Source: Limnanthes douglasii subsp. nivea (lineage: Eukaryota > Streptophyta > Magnoliopsida > Brassicales > Limnanthaceae). From it: a DNA stretch of 64,000 nt. The first letter of the stretch is position 1, and every line of letters starts with the position of its first letter. The position numbers and the translations under genes are program-made. Below, one piece after another: positions 55,901 to 64,000 of this stretch. Location: positions 202,577,273 through 202,641,272 of the forward strand of contig JAUPFV010000002.1 in the NCBI GenBank assembly GCA_036936605.1. Direction: 5' to 3'. The notes beneath the pieces were generated by a model. It worked only from the letters and a program-made list of their open reading frames with translations. It was not told the DNA's origin and made no database searches.

Positions 55901-56100
55901 AGCTCCCAAGACTTCCTCACTTGAAGCTCTCCTTTAGTTGAAACAAACTATTTACTAAGTTGTAAAATGGTGTAGTCTTTAGAGCTTCAATGTGATCTAC
56001 TCTGATGTTCGCTGTCCTCAATAGTTTCATGACTGCTTCTATATTCGAACGGAATATAGAAGGGCCATGGGACCCTGGCTTTATTTCTATATTTTTTTCT
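52990..56100 (-). pseudogene. DUF1985/Ulp1-protease-like gene of the MULE
   Basis: Minus-strand gene convergent with the transposase. Recognisable parts: 56085-55960 (IFRSNIEAVMKLLRTANIRV, IEALKTTPFYNLV), a frameshift, then 55920-55404 (WELTMEIINMYDKEKKSFRF, DVMVIFGINCG), typical of the DUF1985 region. After an intron comes 55329-55195 (FFLEYTRVRIPKLDFPRCLR), then an acidic/Lys-rich linker (55111-54660, with an in-frame TAA before MGKRKGK at about 54861), a nuclear-signal-like stretch (53835-53545) and 53483-53268. At 53085-52993, SVDCGIMVCAYIKDFYN matches the catalytic-Cys end of Ulp1 (C48) proteases. The His/Asp-bearing half of the protease is not found between 53268 and 53110, so the enzyme is inactive. 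KAKI Ulp1-like proteins have no established function in transposition. Confidence 0.7.
53885..54080. repeat. 24-bp minisatellite in an intron-like part of the Ulp1-like gene
   Basis: About eight imperfect copies of TAATAACAGGAATAAGTTAA with CCT(T) spacers. Confidence 0.85.
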
Positions 56101-56419
56101 TCATTGTTTTTCTTTTTATACTCCTACTTTCAGCACACATCTTCACCTTTTTTCTTTTATCTGCTAAAAAAACAAATTAATTAGTATTAGTCATTCATAT
56201 ACTACAACCTGCAGTAAATGAAATAGTAACTTCTCCAGTTAATTCTAGAGAAAGAAGAGACAGTTCAGATTTAGCTTTAACACTACACAATGAATTTCAT
56301 ACCTAAATAAAAAGAAAATGACCATTTCAAACCCTAATCAAGCTTATGCATTCTGAATAAGTTTAAACCTGAGCTTGATAAAAAGAATCCTAAATTTTTA
56401 TTTCGCCTCCCAAATTTTT

Positions 56420-56665
56420 CAGGAACCAGTTAAATAACAGTAATCACTAAGTAAGAGTAATCAACAAGAATCACTAATAACGATCGGAAAAGAATATTAT
56501 CTTTGAACCAGTAATCAATAATTAACAGTAATCAACAGCAATCACTAAAAGAATCTTGTCTTTGAACCAGTAAAATAACAGTAATCACTAATTAACAGTA
56601 ATCAACAGCAATCACTAATAACGATCGGAAAAGAATTGTCTTTAAACCCTAATTAACAGTAAGTT
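56420..56665. repeat. Interspersed short repeats near the MULE right end
   Basis: Repeated blocks AACAGTAATCACTAA, AACAGTAATCAACAGCAATC, CTAATAACGATCGGAAAAGA and TCTTTGAACCAGTAA recur two to three times in similar order. This is probably the leader or promoter region of the Ulp1-like gene. Confidence 0.75.
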
Positions 56666-57088
56666 TCAAACAAATAATCTCTAGCAAAGTACTAGGTACC
56701 CTATTTTAGGTTTAAAACAACAATTACATTGATTAAACCAAGTAAAAAAGAGAAAGAAGAATAGGTAAATCACAGCTTACCCATGGATTTCGTCAATGGA
56801 GAGAGTCTATCGGAGTCTATCGGCGGTGACAGAGCCAAATTTGTTTTTGGAAGATTCGGTTGAGAGAAATGTCGATGATCAGTCGCCGATGTTGGAGAAA
56901 CTGATTTGGAAAGGAGAAAGATGTTTGAAATTAGGGCAAACATTGATTTGGAGCTGAATTAGTTTGTTCGAGGATAATTTAGTCTTTTTATTAACGGGCT
57001 GGACCTATTAGTAAAATGGGTCTCTTTTGGTAGAGTTGGGTAAATAAAAACAATTTCGAAATCCAATGGTAAGTCTCCCATTAATTAA

Positions 57089-59049
57089 TTAATACAACGT
57101 ATGACTAATTGAATAATTATATAAAATTAATTATCAATTTTAGTTCAAATATAATAAATTATATATAGTAAATTATCTTTACATCAAATCTATTAATTTT
57201 TTTATTATAAACTCAGACTCATAATATTTTATTTATAACTAAAATAAATTTTAAATTATATATCGTTTAAAACTACTTTTTAACCGTGTACCTATATGAT
57301 TTGTACGGTATGAAAAATCTGTACGAAACTATTACCAACATTGTAACAAAAATATAAAACAGTTATTACCAACTGGGTAAAAAATTATATCTGCGGTAAG
57401 CCCTCTCAATTATTAATTGTAACCGTTATTTAAAATCGACGAAAAATCTATGCGATCGTATGCCTATTTGTTAAACTAAAAAACAAAAAATGAATCGACT
57501 CTATTAATTTTTGTTATTAATGAATTCAATTTAGTAAGTTAATGGATTTTTTATTTTTGTTATTTTTCATATTTAGATGTTTCTTTAAAATTTGAGTTAG
57601 AGTTATTTTTATCTAACATAATTTTTTTGAGTTAACTAGTGTTGTCTTTTTTATGATTTTAATCAAATATATATTTGTAAGACAAGAATTATTGTTTCTG
57701 TGAAATTAAAAAATATTCATTTTTATAAAAAAACTAAAAAACAAACGTATCCGTTTTAGAATTAGAGTTTATAGACAAATTTTTAGCCTATCCATTCATA
57801 ACCTTATATTTGTTTATGACAATGCCATAAAACGCAGTGGTTAAAAAATTATATATATATATTTGGTTAAAAAGATTATATCGACAAATTATTTTTATTG
57901 AAAATGTTTGTTTGTATAAAACTTTGTATAAACCGATGAGATATAAATATTAAATATATTTACGATATAAAAAACCACTTAATATTTAATTAATATTATA
58001 TAAAAACAAAATAAAAATTTAAGAGAATACAATATCATTAGCGTCAATAAATGTTTTAGAATAAATAAACTTATTATATTTCAAATTGTATATATAAATT
58101 AAATAAAAAAAGACAATAAAAATGTGACAATTTAAATAATTTAGCCATCAAGTTTTTAATGAGAATAATTTTATTTTATTTCGTTCGAAATATGTCAACG
58201 CTATAACGCAACTACCGGTTACAAATAGACATTTTGGATACTACTTCAAAACATGTACATGAAAATTGGGCAAAATGTTTGTCTTATTAACCATTCATTT
58301 ATGCACTCTGATGGATCAGATGTCCGCAGCTCAGAAGTGTTCTTGTTATTTCACCATTTGATTAAATCATGTAACACAATCGAATTTATTTTGCGTTTTC
58401 AGCATTTGAGTTGAATAAAATACAAATTTCTGAAGTGTTTTGATGCAATATTTTGGTAACCTAGAAAATTCCATTGACATATAAATGTCATTTATATATA
58501 TGGTTCACTTGAGTCGATATCCATTATCGTGTGTAGTAACAGACTTTTTGAACCAATTTACCAATCCGACGACCAACATGGCAAGAACGAATAAAATATT
58601 TATAATACAAACTCATTATAGAAGCGATATGCCCGCTTTGTGTTTGGTGAGATGCGCAAGAGAATAAACAACGACTCAGAGAAAAAACTGACAACGCTTT
58701 TGATACCATCTTCCGTGGTTTGATTGAATTGGTCTACACCGAACCATTGGTCTAAGATTAGCTAATGTGGCTGGTGGTAGCTGACATAGTTTTTCAACTT
58801 GTATGAGAAGCTTCCAATCATAGAGAAGACTTTATTTTCTTAAAAAAGTAAAGTTTTTATCCATTCACTGATATTATCATCTTCGATCCCACAGTCTCAA
58901 TTTTCTTCTAATGGTAGGATTAATTATTAAATAATTGTTGAGATTGTCCATGTCCACCGTCTTTTATTTTATGCACTCCTTCATTGATAGTTCAGCCCTT
59001 CTAGATATTTCTTCCTATTAACTTCTCGTATCTTAAATTTCTGTATTTT
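57089..59049. other. Non-coding AT-rich sequence
   Basis: Short (AT)n runs (about 57850-57862) and no coding potential. A weak primer-site-like motif at 58696-58709 is noted but not called. Confidence 0.45.
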
Positions 59050-61930
59050 AAAAGATTGCTAGCATGGAAATTCAGAGGTCAGCCTTTTTAGATTCTTTAT
59101 TAATGAAGTGTATTCAAGCTTTTGACTAAAGTCAGAGATATGTAAAGGAGTGGTTTCTTTTGAGCAAGTTAGTACAATATAGGCCAGTAATATTACGCTT
59201 AACATAGTTACTAGTATATGTAACAATATGAACTTGATCATTATGTTTTGCTTTATTCATAACCGTCCAAATTACCCAACATATAATTGTGGGAATAATA
59301 TATCTAATATGCACATATTTGTCATTTGACCAGTAACAACAGTGTATTAAGTGGGTAATTTACATATATTTATTCACTATGAGACCAAATAAGCCAATGA
59401 AGTATTGCCATACTTCCCATGATAAGTCACATTGCACAAATAGGTGTGAAGTTGATTCTACGTTGTTACTGAATATATATTTTGAGGCTAACTAAAAATG
59501 CTTTTTTAGAGAACTGAGTCAACATGGATCCAATTGTTTAGGAGCCTCCAAAGAAGGACAAAGCATTTTTAGGGGTCACATTATTCTAGATCTTCTTATA
59601 CATCATAGATTGGTTTCTCTTAGTTCTAAGTTTATTCCAAGTATGTTTTGTGCTGAAAGTTCCATTTGAAGATAAGTACCATATGATTTTGTCTTCATCA
59701 AAGTCCTTAATATTCAGTTTTTTAATTTCCTGAATATCAGAAGCGGGAACATAATTCTTAAGTTTTAGCATCGACTTAATATCATTCTAATATTCCTTTG
59801 ATCTTTTCCATTGAATACCGACAAAGTTTTTTAGTATTTGATAGCTTAATATTATAATTTTGCTTACACCATTTATCTAACCAAAAGTCAATGTTCCTAA
59901 TTCCAATCTTCAAGAATGTGAATTTTATAACTATTTCTCTTACTTTCAGGAGTCTTTTCCACGAGTCATTTACAGGTTTTGGATTGATTATTAGATAGTT
60001 AAATTTGGAGAGGATGATATGGTCAACAATTTATAGAATATATGGATTTTGACCATTCATTTTTCTATCCATAAATTTAAACCATAGTTTGCATGGGGAG
60101 GTGGTCTATAAATCATTTATCTTCTTTATATTTAGACCATCTTTCTCATAAGGTTTTAAAGCCTAGGCCACTTAGACCAGATTATTATTGGGTTGGATTT
60201 AGTTGAGTCCCAGAGGAATTTATTATAAAGTTTTTTCTATCATATCAATTACAGCTTTTGGTAATATACAACTTTGGATATTGTATATTGGGATGGTCAT
60301 TAATACAACTCAGACTAGTGTTAATCTACCACCAAATGAATGTATGATGTTAGACAATGCTATAATATAATATTTTTAATTTTGGTTATTAAGCTATCAT
60401 AATTACAGACTTTTAATTCTAGTGTGAATAGGTGTTCCTAGGTAGGTTAAGGGTAATGATCATATCTTAAAACCAGAGAGTATGCAATCTTTTGTCACTC
60501 TTGGGTAATTCTAAGAGGAGTAATAACTTCTACTTTATCTTTGTTAATGTTTTGACCTGAAACATCTTGATAGTTTTGCATGAAAAGTGCAAAGCTTGTT
60601 AATACTGAGGTTGATCTATTTGTAAATATAATGAAATCATCCGCGAAAGGTAAGCAATGTATTATTATATTAATTATTGTGATAAATTTTATTTGACTTT
60701 TAGATTCATCCAACTTTTTAAATATTTTTCTGTTGTGATAAAAAGACTAAGGGATAAAGATCCCCTTGTCTTATACCATTAGAAGATCTAAAGTATACAT
60801 TAAGCTCTCCATTTATTATAACAGAGAACCAAACATACCTAATGCACCTGGATATTTTATCTATAAAGCTTGACTCAAATCCAAATAGCTCCATAATTTT
60901 GAGTATACAGTTGATGGACAGCCTGTCAAAGGCTTTTGATATATAAACTTTAATAAGAATATTACCTCATATAGATTTATTATAAAGATTATGTGTGATT
61001 TCTTGATCAAGAAGGATGTTGTCATTGATGTTTTTATCCTTGACAAATTTTCATTGTTCTTCAGAAATAATTTTGGGTAGGAGAAGAGAGATTTTGTTTT
61101 AAGTAACTTAGAGATAATTCTATTGAATAAGGTACATAAGCTAATAGGTTTATAGTATTTCCATGCTTTAAGGTCATTCACCTTAGGTATTATGCTAATA
61201 ACAGTATTAAGAACCTCTTTAGCTATAAGATGCCCAATAAAAAAAGGGCAAATATAGCTGAGCATAGGTCTTTTGATATAATGTGCCAACATGATTGAAA
61301 AGATTTAATATTGAAACCATCTATACTAGCTACACTAGTTGGACTTAAGCTCTTAATAATATTATGAATTTCAATGTCAGTATGAAGACTAATTAGTAGG
61401 TTGTATCTCCATTAGTAATGAGTTTAGGAATATAGTTTTCATATCTAAGTATTTCTCTTGATTGGTATTATTATCTAGGATAGATTTGAAGTAACTTATA
61501 GTTGATTTTCCAAGAAGAGTTTGATATTCAGTCCACGTATTACCTTCCATAATCCCTTGAATTCTATTTTTCTTCTTTCTTCTTTTGACATATTGGTGGA
61601 AGCTAATACTATTTTTATCCCTTTTTATGTGAGTTTGCATTGTTTGTTCCCGTAAAGTTTTCTCTCTAGCTAATAGAAGAATATGGTTTTCTTGGGCATT
61701 TGATAACTTCACTCTATTATCCATACATTGGGATTCTTCAAATCTTTTTTCTATGAATTAAACTTCATCTTCTGATTGTAATATAACATCAAATATATTT
61801 CCAAAATACTTACCTCCAGCTCTTTTAGTAAGGTTTAATTTGTTTAGTTTGTTCCAAAAGATACATATGGGAGAACCCTACATATCATCATTCCAATTAA
61901 GAGCACCCATGTTAATGCAGTCATAATGAA
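59050..61930 (-). pseudogene. 5'-truncated L1-type LINE, ORF2 remnant
   Basis: Read on the minus strand from about 61930: pre-RT segment (61724-61389: LSNAQENHILLLAREKTLRE, ENHI..., TISYFKSIL). RT follows: ISIIPKVNDLKAWKYYKPIS and LCTLFNRIISKLL near 61200-61090; then the catalytic HCLPFADDFIIFTNRS near 60660-60615 (FADD box); SGQNINKDKVEV near 60560. A zinc-finger-like C-terminal region (zf-RVT: DIQEIKKL, DKIIWYLSSNGTFSTKHTW near 59720-59640) and a C-terminal tail (PTIICWVIWTVMNKAKHND near 59290-59230) complete it. Frames are broken throughout. The endonuclease domain and ORF1 are missing at the right (5') end, the usual truncation of LINE copies. Confidence 0.82.
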
Positions 61931-62904
61931 TAACTTACATATTTTGGATAATGAAAAAAACTTTAGAGTATTAATGGTTTATATTTATAACGATAACCTA
62001 AGTAAATAAATAACATTTCGTTTGTACAAATATTTTTGTATAAAAAAGTTTGAAAAATAAAGTTTCCAAAATGTTATATATTTTTTAGAAGATTTATGAT
62101 AGATTAGAAAAGATAGTGATAAGTTTTAGATTAATTCGTCAATAAAATTATTCACGCGTTTATGATTTATTAATATTTAGTTTAAAAAACATTGGATGTT
62201 TATGCAATGACGATCCGTTATTTTTGTATTTTTTTTAATATGTAGGATCCTTTTTTAAACTCAATTACGGTATAACTAACATTTTTACATGTGAAACAAT
62301 TTTGTATATGGTAAAAAATATTTGTGAATTGAGTTTGTTATTTTCCAGTGAATAATTTTTGTTTTTTTAAAAATATCCCATAATTTAAAAAAAACTGAAT
62401 TAAATTATATTATTTGAAAATTTTATTAGTTCATAGTATTTTGAAAAGAAAAATAAATTTTATTATTTTCACTCAAAATTATATCTGTTAGCACTAATAT
62501 CTTAATAATAAATAATGGTTTATATAATTTATTTGAATACATTGTTTGTGATGAAATTATACATATCAATTCATCCAAAACTAATTTGAATATATATAAA
62601 AAAGAAAATTTATTTTCCAAACGTTTGAATAATATGTTTTTGAGGGAAAATTAACAAATAATCACCAAAAACTTATTTTTTTTTTACTAATATATCATAC
62701 AAAATAAATTATAGATATACAAACTAAAAATGTTATATATGTATATATATATATATATATATATCATTCATTTTAACATCATAAATATTTTTTTTGTGTT
62801 ATGAACTTATGATATTTATAAATAAATATTTCATGTGATATTTGAAGTCTTTGAAAATTTCAAATTTTTTAAAGTCATTCATTGGAAAAGAAATTAAGTT
62901 AGAT
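61931..62904. other. Non-coding AT-rich sequence with a (TA)n microsatellite
   Basis: A (TA)n run lies at about 62736-62764. No coding potential seen. Confidence 0.5.
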
Positions 62905-62912
62905 GAGATTGT

Positions 62913-63323
62913 AGGCTTTGAACAGTAACTCGTCCATGGACTATCGACTTTGGTGACGTATAGTCCCTGGACTTTCAAAAGTCCGTTCGTAGTCCCTGGA
63001 CTATCCAGTTTGGTGACATATAGTCCCTGGACTTTCAAAAGTCCGTTGGTAGTCCATGGACTATCCAGTTTGGATAAAGTTGGTCTCATGCGCATGTTTA
63101 TTAAGGGGACTAACTTTATCAAAAATAGAAAGTTAAAGGACTAAATTTATTGAAAATGAATAGTTGAAGGACTATCTGTCACAAAAATTGATATTCAACA
63201 CATGCAAGGGGATTAACTTTATCCAAATTAGATAGTCGAGGGACTACGAACGGACTTTTGAAAGTCCAGGGACTATCTGTCACCAAGTGCGATAGTCCAG
63301 GGACGAGTTACTGTTCAAAGCCT
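62913..63323. mobile_element. 411-bp MITE (miniature inverted-repeat element)
   Basis: The two ends are identical inverted repeats for the first 20 bp or so (AGGCTTTGAACAGTAACTCG) and stay similar over most of the element. They share CTGGACTTTCAAAAGTCCGT and GGATAAAGTT blocks, so the whole can fold into a long hairpin. It is flanked by an exact 8-bp duplication GAGATTGT (62905-62912 and 63324-63331), extendable to 9 bp (TGAGATTGT) if the last T is counted with the flank. The left arm contains a direct repeat of about 60 bp. Short open frames inside are only the repeat translated. It could be a hAT-type (8 bp) or MULE-type (9 bp) MITE. Confidence 0.88.
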
Positions 63324-63331
63324 GAGATTGT

Positions 63332-64000
63332 ATATCAAATATTATGAAAAACATGACGCTTAAGAATATCATAATTTGTTGTTTATATTCTTAGCAAAGT
63401 GCGAAGTAGTTTCTTAATATATAATTCTTAAGTCCAACAACATGAATGATAGATTTAAAAGACAAAATTGTATATGTAAAAATATAATAAAAATATAACC
63501 ATTCATTCATTCATATCAACTTTATTTTAAAGAATAATCATTAAGTGTGTTACATATATATATTAATCAAAAACTTAAAAAACAGTTATATAAATAGCAC
63601 ATTAATGGTGGCTATATAAGAGGTAGAACAAACGGCTGCAAACACAAGAAATAAGAAGACAAAACAGAGGATAAATAAACTCTAACCCTTGGTTAGAGTA
63701 CAAGAGACTTGGAGAAAAACTCAATTTGATTCATAAAAGTCTAACGACAAAATATGGTATAAGATGTTTTATATAGCAATTACCACAATCCTAACCAAAT
63801 ATTCAAAAAAATAAAATAAAGATATTAAATTAAAAGATCAAATTAAATCTGAATGTAATTAGATTTGATTCACTGATTAAAAATATTTTTCTGAAATAAA
63901 ATATAATAAAATATCAAAAAACAGTAAATAGGTTTTTCGGACCCTAAACAGTGGAATTTGATGTCCGAATTTCGTGACAAATACTGTCATGCTTTTGAGA
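63332..64000. other. Non-coding AT-rich sequence to the window end
   Basis: No open frame or recognised repeat. TATATAAATAGC near 63588 and TATATAAGAGG near 63613 are TATA-like, and the sequence after 63600 resembles an LTR or promoter-leader region, but nothing diagnostic lies inside the window. Confidence 0.35.

Larger units (their letters stand above)
47548..57079 (+). mobile_element. MULE with mudrA-like and Ulp1-like genes (KAKI-type)
   Basis: Two convergent genes lie between diverged but comparable ends. Left: GGGTTTTATACCAATT. Right, read inward: GGGAGACTTACCATTGG. Both have ATTTACC at the same offset (about 36) and CCAGCC further in. The flanking 9-mers ATTAATTGA (47539-47547) and ATTAATTAA (57080-57088) match at 8 of 9 positions, consistent with an old MULE duplication, though the AT-rich context makes this weaker than for other elements here. 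A MULE transposase plus a DUF1985/Ulp1-protease-like gene is the layout of KAKI (Kaonashi) elements, as I recall them. Both genes are damaged and the middle is duplicated. Element identity is well supported; the exact ends are not. Confidence 0.6.

Noticed and set aside
58696..58712. GCTTTTGATACCATC, resembling a tRNA-Met-type primer site on the minus strand
   Set aside because: It has a mismatch, and no LTR borders, TATA-LTR structure or retroelement genes could be tied to it.
62950..63144. Open frames with PWTFKSP or SPGTTNGLLKVQGL repeats
   Set aside because: They come from the direct repeats inside the MITE.

Overview
This is a repeat-rich, AT-rich nuclear segment of a flowering plant. 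The two intact genes, a group I WRKY factor and a PAT1-subfamily GRAS protein, are most like dicot sequences, but the species cannot be named from this window. Intron borders are GT-AG, and nearly everything else is transposable-element sequence in various stages of decay.

Layout. 1-1165: remnant of a Ty3/Gypsy element (RNase H to integrase). 1749-3860: a non-autonomous MULE-like element with a perfect 9-bp target duplication, carrying two unusual palindromic hairpin arrays. 4259-5054: a second small MULE-like element. 5540-8350: WRKY1-like gene on the plus strand (four coding exons, 469 aa). 8400-11200: GRAS gene on the minus strand (single coding exon, 518 aa, intron in the 5' leader). The two genes converge tail to tail. 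11200-15013: sequence without recognisable genes.

15019-43500 is a nest of transposons. A decayed Tat-type Gypsy element (A, 15019-25276, TSD ATACT) is followed by a decayed Copia gag-protease piece. That piece is split by a Gypsy solo LTR (26898-27290, TSD AATTC). A younger Tat-type Gypsy element (B, 27345-37636) follows, with LTRs about 95% identical by hand count. Both Gypsy elements carry an accessory gene on the opposite strand between pol and the 3' LTR. B has no matching target duplication and is followed by a Copia RT-RNase H piece. That piece is itself split by a 4.4-kb hAT element (38364-42807, TSD ATATGGAG), which carries a captured first exon of an OSB-type organellar single-stranded-DNA-binding protein gene.

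44300-46300 holds a LINE ORF1-type (DUF4283 plus zinc knuckle) remnant and a minus-strand LTR with a tRNA-Met-type primer site. 47548-57079 is probably one 9.5-kb MULE. It has a mudrA-like transposase on the plus strand and a convergent DUF1985/Ulp1-protease-like gene on the minus strand, an arrangement like KAKI (Kaonashi) elements, and an internal 1.6-kb tandem duplication. 59050-61930 is a 5'-truncated LINE on the minus strand. 62913-63323 is a 411-bp MITE with target duplication GAGATTGT.

Only the WRKY and GRAS genes look functional. The transposon genes carry stops, frameshifts, deletions or altered catalytic residues. The most notable points are the hairpin arrays in the first MULE-like element, the OSB exon captured by the hAT element, the MULE with a Ulp1-like gene, and the Gypsy B/Copia junctions, which suggest recombination between elements.
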